Assembly: GCA_964532485.1 (NCBI GenBank)
Contig: CAZHKE010000037.1
Coordinates: 1 to 31,309 of the forward strand
DNA from: DATBSK01 sp964532485
Lineage (GTDB): Bacteria; Actinomycetota; Acidimicrobiia; IMCC26256; PALSA-555
DNA: 31,309 bases
Direction: 5' to 3'
A model generated the notes under the pieces. It saw only the letters and a program-made list of their open reading frames with translations. It ran no database searches and was not told where the DNA came from. The translations under genes and the position numbers were made by a program. Of this stretch, positions 20,687-29,362 are shown piece by piece (the stretch's first letter is position 1; every line of letters starts with the position of its first letter).

Positions 20687-21079
20687 ATGCCGAAGCCGCT
20701 CATCCAGTCGACCGGTCGCCGCAAGGAGGCCGTCGCGCGCGTGCGCCTGCGCGCGGGCTCGGGGCAGATCGTGATCAACGGTCGTCCGGTCGAGCGGTAC
20801 TTCTCGGTCGTCACGCATCAGCAGCACGCCACCGAGGCGCTGCGCGTGAGCCAGACCGCCGACGTGTACGACGTCGATGCGACGATCACGGGTGGGGGCA
20901 CGAGCGGGCAGGCCGGTGCCCTCCGCCTGGGAATCGCACGAGCGCTCGTGGGTCTCGACGACGAGCTGCGCCCCACGCTCAAGAAGGCGGGGCTGCTCGT
21001 GCGCGATGCGCGTGAGAAGGAGCGTCGCAAGTACGGCCTCAAGAAGGCCCGCAAGGCACCTCAGTACTCGAAGCGTTGA
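20687..21079 (+). CDS. rpsI: 30S ribosomal protein S9
   Basis: S9 reaches with its C-terminal tail to the P-site tRNA. The 130-residue product has QSTGRRKEAVARVRLRAGSG, INGRPVERYF, GGGTSGQAGALRLGIARAL and the C-terminal ERRKYGLKKARKAPQYSKR with the terminal Lys-Arg that contacts tRNA. The ATG has AAGAGGAG at 20673-20680. Length is normal. A perfect 18-bp palindrome follows before glmM. Confidence 0.98.
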   Translation: MPKPLIQSTGRRKEAVARVRLRAGSGQIVINGRPVERYFSVVTHQQHATEALRVSQTADVYDVDATITGGGTSGQAGALRLGIARALVGLDDELRPTLKKAGLLVRDAREKERRKYGLKKARKAPQYSKR

Positions 21080-21081
21080 GA

Positions 21082-21099
21082 CGCGTCCCCGGGGACGCG
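21082..21099 (+). terminator. Perfect 18-bp palindrome between rpsI and glmM
   Basis: CGCGTCCCC (21082-21090) and GGGGACGCG (21091-21099) form a perfect palindrome starting 2 nt after the rpsI stop. As RNA it makes a stable hairpin without a T-run, so it could terminate or attenuate. Its GGGGA is the only ribosome-binding-site-like sequence before the glmM ATG (21107), so the fold would hide it. It could also be a DNA operator. Confidence 0.5.
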
Positions 21100-21106
21100 C
21101 TCCACG

Positions 21107-22480
21107 ATGACTCTGCGCTTCGGGACCGACGGGATCCGGGGTGTCGCGAACCGCGACCTGACACCCGAGCTCATCACCGCGCTCGGCCGTGCCGCGGCGC
21201 GGGTTCTCGGCCGTGACGTCCCGTTCGTCGTCGGTCGCGACACACGACGGTCGGGACCGCTGATCCAGGCCGCGCTCGTGGCGGGCCTCTGCGCCGAAGG
21301 CGCCGACGTCGAGCTCGCCGGCGTGCTACCGACACCCGCGGTCGCCCAGCTCGCCAACGCACGCCAGGCGCCGGCTGCCGTCATCTCCGCGAGCCACAAC
21401 CCGTTCGAGGACAACGGCGTCAAGCTGTTCGCGCGGGGTGGGCGCAAGATCACCGACGAGCTCGAGGCGCACGTCGAGACCGAGCTGCGCGAGCTCGCGA
21501 TGGCGATTCCCGAGGGCGGGCCCGTCGGTACGGCGGTCGGCGTCGATCGACAGATGCAGGAGCCACTCGACGAGTACGTCCGGCACGTCGTCGGCGCGTT
21601 CGAAGGACGGGACCTCGCGGGTCTCAACATCGTGCTCGACTGTGGCAACGGTGCCGCGTTCCGCTCTGCGCCCCGAGTGTTCAAGGAGCTCGGGGCCGAG
21701 GTCCAGGTGCTCAACGCCGCACCTGATGGAACCAACATCAACCGCGCGTGTGGTTCGACCGACCCTCGGTTGCTCCAGGAAGCCGTGATCGCATCGCGCG
21801 CCCGGGCCGGCCTCGCGTTCGATGGCGACGGCGACCGCGTGATCGCCGTCGACGAGCGTGGTGGCATCGTCGACGGAGACCAGATCATGGCTGTCTGCGC
21901 GCTCGATCTGAAGGAGCGCGACCAGCTCCGCAACAGCGCCGTCGTCGGCACGGTGATGTCGAACCTGGGCCTCCGACGCTGCCTCGAGTCGCACGGCATC
22001 GACTTCGTGGAGGTGCCGGTCGGCGACCGGTTCGTGCTCGACGAGCTCGAGCGGCGCGAGCTCTCGCTCGGTGGTGAGCAGTCAGGGCACGTGATCTTCA
22101 CCGACTTCGCAAGGACCGGTGACGGCACGCTCACCGGCGCGATGTTGCTCGACGTCGTGAACGGAACCGGCCACTCCCTGTCGCTGCTGTCGGGCGTGAT
22201 GCAACGCTTCCCGCAGATCCTGCGCAACGTCGCGGTCCGCGACCGTGGCGCGGTCGAGCACGATCAGGGCCTCGCCGCCGACATCGCGGCGATCAACGCC
22301 GAGCTGGTGCCCGACGGCCGGGTGCTCGTTCGCCCCTCCGGCACCGAGCCCGTCGTGCGCGTCATGGTGGAGGCCACGAGCGTCGAACGCGCCGAGCTGG
22401 TCGCCGACAGGCTCGTCGTCGCGGTCGCACGCGCCGGCGGCGCCGTCGGACCGCCGCCCGAGCGCGGGCTTCCCCTCTGA
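21107..22480 (+). CDS. glmM: Phosphoglucosamine mutase
   Basis: Converts glucosamine-6-phosphate to glucosamine-1-phosphate for UDP-GlcNAc and peptidoglycan. The 457-residue product has the N-terminal RFGTDGIRGVANRDLTPEL, the phosphoserine loop SASHNPFEDNGVK with Ser96, the metal loop DGDGDR (239-244), the sugar loop GGEQSGHVI and the phosphate loop RPSGTEPVVRVM. All four active-site blocks are intact. It follows rpsI, a common actinobacterial order, and precedes the GlmS-like gene, which makes its substrate. Confidence 0.97.
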   Translation: MTLRFGTDGIRGVANRDLTPELITALGRAAARVLGRDVPFVVGRDTRRSGPLIQAALVAGLCAEGADVELAGVLPTPAVAQLANARQAPAAVISASHNPFEDNGVKLFARGGRKITDELEAHVETELRELAMAIPEGGPVGTAVGVDRQMQEPLDEYVRHVVGAFEGRDLAGLNIVLDCGNGAAFRSAPRVFKELGAEVQVLNAAPDGTNINRACGSTDPRLLQEAVIASRARAGLAFDGDGDRVIAVDERGGIVDGDQIMAVCALDLKERDQLRNSAVVGTVMSNLGLRRCLESHGIDFVEVPVGDRFVLDELERRELSLGGEQSGHVIFTDFARTGDGTLTGAMLLDVVNGTGHSLSLLSGVMQRFPQILRNVAVRDRGAVEHDQGLAADIAAINAELVPDGRVLVRPSGTEPVVRVMVEATSVERAELVADRLVVAVARAGGAVGPPPERGLPL

Positions 22481-22497
22481 GACGAGCACAGCGACCA

Positions 22498-22503
22498 TAG
22501 GAT
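22498..22503 (+). promoter_or_regulatory. Possible -10 box before the GlmS-like gene (TAGGAT)
   Basis: TAGGAT ends 10 nt before the ATG at 22514, so a transcript from it would have almost no leader. The -35 region (22474-22480) does not resemble the consensus. There is no clear ribosome binding site between the box and the ATG, which fits leaderless initiation. Low confidence. Confidence 0.28.
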
Positions 22504-22513
22504 TGGATCGGCC

Positions 22514-25500
22514 ATGTGCGGAATCATCGGCGTCGTCCGGCGGCGCAGCACGCGGCGCCCCCCGGCGCTCGACGCGCTGATCGCCACGCTCGATCGGGCC
22601 GTCGCCGCGCTCGAGCCGTGGCGCGGCGCGCTCGCCGAGCTGGATGCCGCCGCGAACGCCATCGAGCACGTCGACGGTGCGCTGCGGGGCGTGCCGGGTG
22701 TGCGGGCTCTCCTCGCGGACCGCGCCGGGACGCTGGCGATCGACCATCGCACCGATCAGCTGACTGCGCTCCTGGGCTCTGCCGAGGCGATGCTCGACGA
22801 CGGCACCGTCGTGCACTCGGGGATGCCGCTGGAGGCGGTCAACGCGGCGCTGCTGCGGGCCAAGGACACCACGTGGGCCGTACGCCGCGACCGCCTCCGC
22901 ACCGCGCGCTGCGTCGGTGAGCTTGCCGGTCCCGATGCTTCGGACGCATCGATCGAAGCGTTCACGTCGGTGCAGGTGGCGCTGTCGGCCATCGATCGGC
23001 TCGAGGTGCGGGGGCGCGACTCGGCCGGCCTGCACCTCCTCGTGCGAGACCACGGCCTCGATCTCGCGGACCCGGCGATGGCGCGGCTCTTGGAGCGGCG
23101 AACCGGCGACGACCTCTTCGAGCACCGCGCCGTCCGCACGCCCGACGGGATGCTGTCCTTCGTCTACAAGGCGGCGGCGGAGATCGGCGAGCTCGGTGAC
23201 AACGTGCGCCGGTTGCGTACCGCCGTACGCGACGACGAGCTGTTGCACGTCGCGCTCGAGCACGAGACCGCGGAGGCTGTCGTGCTCGGGCACACGCGCT
23301 GGGCGAGCGTCGGCATCATCTCGGAACCGAACGCGCACCCGCTCAACCAGGAGGAGCAGGGTGCCGCGAGCGGCCCGTACGTCACCGCTGCGCTGAACGG
23401 CGACGTCGACAACTACTCCGACCTGACGGCACTGGAGGGCCTCGCCGTGCCGGTGGAGATCACGACCGACGCGAAGGTGATCCCCGCACTCGTGTCGCAC
23501 CGGCTCGCCGAGGGGGTCGACCCGACGGAGGCGTTCCGGGCAACGGTCGCGACTCTGGAGGGTTCGGTTGCGGTCGCCGCGAGCGCCGTCGCGGCGCCCG
23601 CAGACCTCTACCTCGCGCTGCGTGGCAGCGGCCAGGCGCTCTACGTCGGCGTGGCCGAGGACATGTTCGTGGTGGCGAGCGAGCCGTACGGCCTCGTCGA
23701 GGAGACGGCGCAGTACGTGCGACTCGACGGTGAGACGCCTGCCGATCCGCAGCGCGCCGGCGCGACGAGGGGGCAGGTCGTCGTCGTCCACGGTGCGCAC
23801 GCCGGCCGACTCGAGGGCATCGAGCGGTTCGCCTACGACGGCACGCCGTTGCCGGTGAGCGAGAACGACGTGCACTACGCGCAGATCACGACGCGCGACA
23901 TCGACCGCGGCGAGCATCCCCACTTCCTGTTGAAGGAGATCTCGGAGGCTCCCGACTCCTTCCGCAAGACCCTGCGCGGCAAGCTGATCGAAGCCGAGGG
24001 TCGGTGGAGCGTCGAGCTCGGGAGCGAGACCGTCTCCGACGACCTGAAGGCGCGCCTGGCCGACGGCTCCATCGAACGGGTCGTGGTCATCGGCCAGGGC
24101 ACCGCCGCGATCGCCGGGCAGAGCTTCGCCGCCGCGCTCGAGGGGTTCACCGGTGATCGCCTGGAGGTCGACGCGATGCCGGCCACGGAGCTCTCGGGCT
24201 TCGGCCTGCGCGGCGACATGCGCGACACCCTCGTCGTCGCCATCAGCCAGAGCGGTACGACGACCGACACGAACCGCACGGTCGACCTCTCCCGCGACCA
24301 CGGCGCAACCGTCCTTGCCATCGTCAATCGCCGCGACAGCGATCTCGTCGACAAGGCAGACGGCGTGCTCTACACGTCCGACGGACGCGACGTGGAGATG
24401 AGCGTCGCGTCGACGAAGGCCTTCTACTCGCAGATCGCCGCAGGCTGGCTGCTGGCCATGGCCATCGCCGACGCGGCGGGTTCGCTCGACGCCCGCGAGG
24501 CCGACGTGTTGCTGCACCGCCTGCGCGAGCTGCCGGACGCGATGCGGTCGGTCCTGGCGAACCGAGCCGAGATCGCAGCGATCTCGCATCGGCACGTGCT
24601 GTCGCGCCGGTACTGGGCGATCGTGGGCAACGGTGCGAACTTGATCGCCGCCCGCGAGATCAGGATCAAGCTCTCGGAGCTCTGCTACAAGGCGATCGCC
24701 TGCGACGTCACCGAGGACAAGAAGCACATCGACCTGTCGTCGGAGCCGCTCATCATCGTCTGCGCCGCCGGGCTCGCCGGCTCCAACGCCGACGACGTGG
24801 GCAAGGAGGTCGCGATCTACCGCGCCCACCGCGCCGCGCCAATCGTGATCGCTGACGACTCGACGCGCTTCCCGGCGGCGCTCGACACGATCCTGGTGCC
24901 CGCCGTCCATCCCCGGCTCGACTTCGTGCTCGCGACCGTGGCGGGCCATGTGTTCGGCTACGAGGCTGCGCTCGCGATCGATGCGTCCGCGCTCCCGCTG
25001 CATGAGGCACGGGCCGGCATCGAAGCCGTCGCCGCCGGCGAGCCGGACGAGCTGCTCGACCGGCTGGCGCCCGCCATCGAGGACCCGGCCCGCCGGTTCT
25101 TCGACGGGCTGCGCGCCGGAACGTACGACGGCACGCTCGAAGCCAGCACCGCGACGCGCTTGGCGTCGATGCTGCGGTACGCCACCGGCGCGCTCCACCT
25201 CGACTCGTACGCGCTCGAGCACGGACGCGTCGGCACGCCGAGCACGGTCGTGCAGGACCTGGCCAGCGCCCTCACCAAGGGGATCGACGAGCTCACCCGA
25301 CCCGTCGACGCCATCAAGCACCAGGCCAAGACGGTGACGGTCGGGATCTCGCGCTCCGACGAGACGCTGCTCCAGGCCCCGCTCGTGCGCGAGGTGCTCG
25401 CGGCGGGCGCGCCACGCGACGGCCTCAGCTACCGGGCGCTGCGCACGCTCGTCGACCTCGACCCGGCCGTCGCCGAGGTCACGGGCTACACGCGCTATCG

Positions 25501-25930
25501 CATCGAGGGAGACGTCGCGGACGACCGGGCGACGATCCACGTCGTCGACAAGGGTGGGGTCGCGAGCGGGCTCGTGTCGCGTGCCGAGTCCGACGCCAGC
25601 CTGTTGGGCACCAAGCGCAGGGTGGCGACGCAACGCGAGGTCACCGCGGTCCGTGGGCGCCGCGACGGTCGCACGCTTGTCATCGTCCCCGAGGTGAAGC
25701 ACAACGAGACCGTGGGTCTGACGCTCCTCCACGTGCGCTTCTTCGACCATCTCGAGCCCGACGCGATGCGCGCCGTGCTCCAGGGCTATCAGGGCCGCTA
25801 CGGCGCGCTGAAGGACGCGGTCACCGAGACGGAACGAACCTTCGACGACGCGGTGCTCGGCCGCGTGCCCGTCATCGACCTCCTGACCGAGCCGGTGTAC
25901 GTCCTGGCTGACCAGTGGCGCAGCTCCTAG
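22514..25930 (+). CDS. Oversized GlmS-like glutamine-fructose-6-phosphate transaminase
   Basis: Probably makes glucosamine-6-phosphate from fructose-6-phosphate and glutamine. It has 1138 residues, against about 600 for ordinary GlmS. All core parts are visible: MCGIIGVV with the nucleophile Cys2, RGRDSAG (166-172), GHTRWAS (259-265), the ALNGDVDNY loop (N295, G296), SIS domain 1 (~522-670, SQSGTTTD at 578-585), SIS domain 2 (~700-850, KLSELCYKAIACDVTEDKKH) and a counterpart of the GlmS C-terminal tail, RPVDAIKHQAKTVTVG (~930-944). Extra material lies in three places: ~150 residues after the N-terminal nucleophile, ~80 before GHTRW and ~195 after the GlmS tail (945-1138). The last domain is not one I recognise. 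The normal 600-residue gene is not in the window, so this may be the organism's only GlmS. It directly follows glmM and overlaps acpS by 16 nt. Confidence 0.88.
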   Translation: MCGIIGVVRRRSTRRPPALDALIATLDRAVAALEPWRGALAELDAAANAIEHVDGALRGVPGVRALLADRAGTLAIDHRTDQLTALLGSAEAMLDDGTVVHSGMPLEAVNAALLRAKDTTWAVRRDRLRTARCVGELAGPDASDASIEAFTSVQVALSAIDRLEVRGRDSAGLHLLVRDHGLDLADPAMARLLERRTGDDLFEHRAVRTPDGMLSFVYKAAAEIGELGDNVRRLRTAVRDDELLHVALEHETAEAVVLGHTRWASVGIISEPNAHPLNQEEQGAASGPYVTAALNGDVDNYSDLTALEGLAVPVEITTDAKVIPALVSHRLAEGVDPTEAFRATVATLEGSVAVAASAVAAPADLYLALRGSGQALYVGVAEDMFVVASEPYGLVEETAQYVRLDGETPADPQRAGATRGQVVVVHGAHAGRLEGIERFAYDGTPLPVSENDVHYAQITTRDIDRGEHPHFLLKEISEAPDSFRKTLRGKLIEAEGRWSVELGSETVSDDLKARLADGSIERVVVIGQGTAAIAGQSFAAALEGFTGDRLEVDAMPATELSGFGLRGDMRDTLVVAISQSGTTTDTNRTVDLSRDHGATVLAIVNRRDSDLVDKADGVLYTSDGRDVEMSVASTKAFYSQIAAGWLLAMAIADAAGSLDAREADVLLHRLRELPDAMRSVLANRAEIAAISHRHVLSRRYWAIVGNGANLIAAREIRIKLSELCYKAIACDVTEDKKHIDLSSEPLIIVCAAGLAGSNADDVGKEVAIYRAHRAAPIVIADDSTRFPAALDTILVPAVHPRLDFVLATVAGHVFGYEAALAIDASALPLHEARAGIEAVAAGEPDELLDRLAPAIEDPARRFFDGLRAGTYDGTLEASTATRLASMLRYATGALHLDSYALEHGRVGTPSTVVQDLASALTKGIDELTRPVDAIKHQAKTVTVGISRSDETLLQAPLVREVLAAGAPRDGLSYRALRTLVDLDPAVAEVTGYTRYRIEGDVADDRATIHVVDKGGVASGLVSRAESDASLLGTKRRVATQREVTAVRGRRDGRTLVIVPEVKHNETVGLTLLHVRFFDHLEPDAMRAVLQGYQGRYGALKDAVTETERTFDDAVLGRVPVIDLLTEPVYVLADQWRSS

Positions 25931-26301
25931 TCGGGCTCGGCACCGACCTCGTCGAGATCGCTCGGTTCCGGTTGGCGATGGAGCGGCGAGCGGGCCTGCC
26001 CGACCGGCTGTTCAGCGATGCCGAGCGGCAGTACGCGTTCCGCCAGAAGGACCCGGCCAAGAGCCTGGCCGCACGCTTCGGAGCGAAGGAAGCGGTCATG
26101 AAGGCGATGGGGGTCGGGCTGTGGAAGTTCAAGCTGCGCGATGTCGAGGTCGTGCGCGCCAAGAGCGGTGCACCGTCGGTCGCGCTCCACGGGAAGGCCG
26201 CGACGATGGCCGCCGAGCGAGGCGTCACGTCGTGGCTGCTGTCGCTCACCCACACCGAGACCACCGCACTCGCCGTCGCGATCGCCTTCGGGGAAGGCTG
26301 A
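25915..26301 (+). CDS. acpS: Holo-[acyl-carrier-protein] synthase
   Basis: Transfers 4'-phosphopantetheine from CoA to acyl carrier protein, activating it for fatty acid synthesis. The 128-residue product has the two family motifs: VGLGTDLVEIARF with Asp11 and RFGAKEAVMKAMGVG with Glu59, the magnesium ligands. GTG at 25915 lies inside the end of the GlmS-like gene (16-nt overlap), so translation is likely coupled. nnr starts 2 nt after it. Confidence 0.95.
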   Translation: MAQLLVGLGTDLVEIARFRLAMERRAGLPDRLFSDAERQYAFRQKDPAKSLAARFGAKEAVMKAMGVGLWKFKLRDVEVVRAKSGAPSVALHGKAATMAAERGVTSWLLSLTHTETTALAVAIAFGEG

Positions 26302-26303
26302 TC

Positions 26304-27773
26304 GTGGAACCGGTCCTCACGCCCGTGGAGATGGCCGAGGCCGACCGGCAGGCGATCGCGGGGGGTACGCCCGCCGAGGAGCTCATGGACCGCGCCGGAC
26401 GGGCCGTCGCGTGGCAGGCACGCCGGATGCTCGGCGGCACGTACGGCCGACGTGTGGCGATCGTGTGCGGCAAGGGCAACAACGGCGGCGACGGACTCGT
26501 GGCGGCGCGCGTCCTGCTCGGATGGGGCGTGCGCGTCGAGGTGCTCGAGCTCGCGGCCGGCGTCGACGGCGGGGCCGTCGAGCGCGCGCTCCAGCGGGTC
26601 GATCTGTTCGTCGACGCGATGTACGGGACCGGCTTCAGCGGCGTCTTGGACGGAGCGGCGGCTCGAGCGGCCGAGCTCAGTCATGATGTCGCGACCATCG
26701 CCGTCGACATCCCATCCGGCGTCGACGGGCTGACCGGGCGCACGGGCGGCGCCGCGGTGCGCGCCGACGCGACGGTGACCTTCGCAGCGCGCAAGCCGGG
26801 GGTGTGCTTCGAGCCCGGCCGCAGCCTCGCGGGCGATGTCAACGTCATCGACATCGGCATCGACGTCGGTCCCCCGTCGCTCGGCATCGTCGAGCGGTCC
26901 GACTGCGCGAGCTGGCTCGTGCCCCGCGCGCCCGACGCGAACAAGTGGTCGGCGGGGCTGCTCGTCGTCGGCGGCTCCGGCGGCATGACCGGTGCGCCGC
27001 TGTTCGTGAGCCACGCGGCGATGCGCGCCGGCGCCGGGATCGTGTGGTGCGGCATCCCGGGGCTCGAGGCGGCGACTCGTGCGGGAGGGAGCGAGGTGGT
27101 CGTGAAGCCGCTTCCGGCCGACGATGCCGGCTCGCTCACCGCGATCCCGGACGACTTCCGTGGCGCGTTCAGGCGGTTCCGCGCCGCTGCGGTCGGGCCC
27201 GGACTCGGGACGGCCGACGCGACGCGAGCGGTCGTACGACAGCTGGTGCAGCAGATCACCGTCCCGCTCGTGCTGGACGCCGACGGGCTGAACGCGTTCG
27301 CGAGCGACGCGGCCGCGCTGCGTTCGCGCCCCGCGCCGACCGTCATCACGCCGCACGCCGGGGAGTACGCGCGGCTCGTCGGCGAGCCGGTGGGTGACGA
27401 CCGAGTCGACGCGGCGCACCGGCTGGCGGAGGCGTCGGGGTGTGTGGCCCTGCTGAAGGGCCCTGGAACCGTCGTCGCCGATCCAGACGGCCGTGCGGCG
27501 ACGACGGTGCTCGGTGGCGCCGAGCTGGCCACCGCCGGCAGCGGTGACGTGCTCACGGGGATCATCGGCGGGTTCCTCGCCCGAGGGCTCGAGCCCTTCG
27601 CTGCTGCTGCTGTCGCCGCCTACGTCCATGGCCGCGCCGCGGATCGCGCCGGGCATACTGGGATGATCGCCGGCGACCTGGTGGACGCCCTGCCGCGCGC
27701 CCTCGGCGACCTCGAAGATCGCACCGAGCAGGAAGGTGGAGGAAGGAATGCCGAGCGCCACGCCCGTCCGTGA
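26304..27773 (+). CDS. nnr: Bifunctional NAD(P)H-hydrate epimerase/dehydratase
   Basis: Repairs damaged NADHX and NADPHX: the N-terminal domain epimerises the hydrate and the C-terminal domain dehydrates it with ADP or ATP. Of 489 residues, ~1-205 are the epimerase half with VCGKGNNGGDGLVAARVL (54-71), VDAMYGTGFSG and VDIPSGVDGLTG. Residues ~210-480 are the kinase-like dehydratase half, with AAVGPGLGT, LVLDADGLNAF, VITPHAGEYARL and the catalytic GSGDVLTGIIGG (Asp415). Both active sites look intact. The fused form is common in bacteria. GTG at 26304 follows acpS by 2 nt. The last 26 nt overlap the CBS-domain gene. Confidence 0.95.
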   Translation: MEPVLTPVEMAEADRQAIAGGTPAEELMDRAGRAVAWQARRMLGGTYGRRVAIVCGKGNNGGDGLVAARVLLGWGVRVEVLELAAGVDGGAVERALQRVDLFVDAMYGTGFSGVLDGAAARAAELSHDVATIAVDIPSGVDGLTGRTGGAAVRADATVTFAARKPGVCFEPGRSLAGDVNVIDIGIDVGPPSLGIVERSDCASWLVPRAPDANKWSAGLLVVGGSGGMTGAPLFVSHAAMRAGAGIVWCGIPGLEAATRAGGSEVVVKPLPADDAGSLTAIPDDFRGAFRRFRAAAVGPGLGTADATRAVVRQLVQQITVPLVLDADGLNAFASDAAALRSRPAPTVITPHAGEYARLVGEPVGDDRVDAAHRLAEASGCVALLKGPGTVVADPDGRAATTVLGGAELATAGSGDVLTGIIGGFLARGLEPFAAAAVAAYVHGRAADRAGHTGMIAGDLVDALPRALGDLEDRTEQEGGGRNAERHARP

Positions 27774-28218
27774 CGTGATGACGACGAAGGTCGTCACCAT
27801 GCGCCCCGACCAGCGCTTCGAGGAGGCCGCCGACACGCTGGCCGAGCACTCGATCGGCGCGGCACCGGTCGTCGATGCCGACGGCAAGGTCGTCGGGCTC
27901 CTGCGCGACGAGGACCTCATCGTCTCCGAGGCGAACCTGCACGCACCGACATGGTTCAACTTCCTCGGCGCGGAGTTCCCGTTGCCGGGTGAGGCGAAGC
28001 GATTCGAGTCGGAGCTGGAGCGCATGACGGCAGCGAACGTGGAAGAGCTCATGCTGAAGGACTTCCCGAGGTGCTCGCCCGACGACACTCTGGGTTTCGT
28101 CGCGGCTGCGATGCACGATGCCGACGTCACGCACATGCCGGTCGTCGATGCCGACGGCAAGCTCGTCGGCATCATCGCTCGCGGCGACCTCGTACGCCGC
28201 GTGGCCGCGGAGACGTGA
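27748..28218 (+). CDS. Two-CBS-domain protein
   Basis: CBS pairs form a Bateman module that binds adenine nucleotides or related ligands and usually regulates a partner. The 156-residue product consists almost only of two CBS motifs: VRDVMTTKVVTMRPDQRFEE with GAAPVVDADGKVVGLLRDED, and VEELMLKDFPRCSPDDTL with HMPVVDADGKLVGIIARGDL. Between them is a ~35-residue linker with APTWFNFLGAEFPLPGE. No effector domain is attached. The start ATG at 27748 has GGAGGA at about 5 nt; GTG at 27736 is possible. It sits between nnr and alr and overlaps the nnr end. The partner is unknown. Confidence 0.88.
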   Translation: MPSATPVRDVMTTKVVTMRPDQRFEEAADTLAEHSIGAAPVVDADGKVVGLLRDEDLIVSEANLHAPTWFNFLGAEFPLPGEAKRFESELERMTAANVEELMLKDFPRCSPDDTLGFVAAAMHDADVTHMPVVDADGKLVGIIARGDLVRRVAAET

Positions 28219-28228
28219 GCGCGCAGAG

Positions 28229-29362
28229 GTGAGCGAGCTGCCGGGCCTGCGTCCGGCGTGGGCCGAGGTCGAGCTCGACGCCGTGCGCGCCAACACGGCC
28301 GCGCTCGCCGACCTTGCTGCGCCGGCAGCGCTGCTGGCCGTCGTCAAGGCCGACGGGTACGGGCACGGGGCGGTGCCGGTCGCGCGTGCCGCGCTGGACG
28401 CAGGCGCCTCGTGGTTGGGTGTCGCGCTCGTGGAGGAGGGCATCGCGCTGCGCGACGCGGGCGTCGACGCGCCGATCCTCGTGCTCTCGGAGCCGCCGCG
28501 GGCCGCGGCCGACGCCGTCGTCGCGCACGACCTGACTCCGACCGTGTACACGGCGGTCGGCATCGAAGGGCTCGCGAAGGCCGTTGCCGATGCCGGCGCG
28601 TCCGCCGCGCTCGGGGTCCACCTCAAGGTCGACACGGGTATGCATCGGGTCGGATGCTCGGTCGCCGAAGCGCCCGACCTCGTCGACGCGATCGCAGCCC
28701 GTCCCGAGCTCGCGCTCGGCGGGTTGTGCACGCACCTCGCCGTCGCCGACGAGGCCGGCAGCTCCTACACCGACGAGCAGCTCGATCGCTTCGATGCGTT
28801 GCTCGGTGAGCTCGACGCGCGCGCGGCACGGCCCCCGATCGTCCACGCCGCGAACTCCGCCGGTCTCCTCGTGCACCCCCGGGCGCGCTACGACCTCGTG
28901 CGCGCGGGCATCGCCCTCTACGGCGTCCCGCCGGCCCCGGAGCTGAGCGACCGGCTCGCACTCCGGCCGGCCCTCTCGTTGCGCGCCCGCGTGTCGCACG
29001 TCAAGCAGCTGCCTGCCGGGAGTCGACTCTCGTACGGGTTGCGCTACGAGCTCGACCACCCCTCGCACGTCGCGACGATCCCGATCGGGTACGCCGACGG
29101 CGTGCCACGCAACCTCGGCATCGCCGGCGGCGAAGTGCTCGTGCACGGGCGGCGAGCCCGGATCGCCGGCGCGGTGACCATGGACCAGCTGATGATCGAC
29201 GTCGGTGAGGCCGACGTGGAGGTCGGTGACGAGGTCGTGCTGCTCGGCGCGCAGCGTGACGACGAGATCACCGCGGGCGAATGGGCGGAGCACCTCGGGA
29301 CCATCGCCTACGAGATCGTGACGGGCATCGGCACGCGCGTGCCCCGTCGGTACTCCGGATGA
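28229..29362 (+). CDS. alr: Alanine racemase
   Basis: Interconverts L- and D-alanine with pyridoxal phosphate, supplying D-Ala for peptidoglycan. The 377-residue product has VVKADGYGHGAV with the cofactor lysine Lys40, the HLKVDTGMHRVG segment, VHAANSAGLL and the second catalytic residue Tyr288 in IPIGYADGVPR. The C-terminal beta domain has AGAVTMDQLMIDVG. Length is typical. The start is GTG at 28229, 10 nt after the CBS gene. The stop overlaps the next gene as ATGA. Confidence 0.96.
   Translation: MSELPGLRPAWAEVELDAVRANTAALADLAAPAALLAVVKADGYGHGAVPVARAALDAGASWLGVALVEEGIALRDAGVDAPILVLSEPPRAAADAVVAHDLTPTVYTAVGIEGLAKAVADAGASAALGVHLKVDTGMHRVGCSVAEAPDLVDAIAARPELALGGLCTHLAVADEAGSSYTDEQLDRFDALLGELDARAARPPIVHAANSAGLLVHPRARYDLVRAGIALYGVPPAPELSDRLALRPALSLRARVSHVKQLPAGSRLSYGLRYELDHPSHVATIPIGYADGVPRNLGIAGGEVLVHGRRARIAGAVTMDQLMIDVGEADVEVGDEVVLLGAQRDDEITAGEWAEHLGTIAYEIVTGIGTRVPRRYSG

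Noticed and set aside
22082..25750. Very long open frame on the minus strand opposite the glmM-GlmS region (and a similar one over 2742-6371)
   Set aside because: High GC makes stop codons rare in antisense frames. The products show only Arg/Leu/Asp/Val-rich shadow composition and no domain, and the plus-strand genes are unmistakable. The 2742-6371 frame also runs through the N gap.
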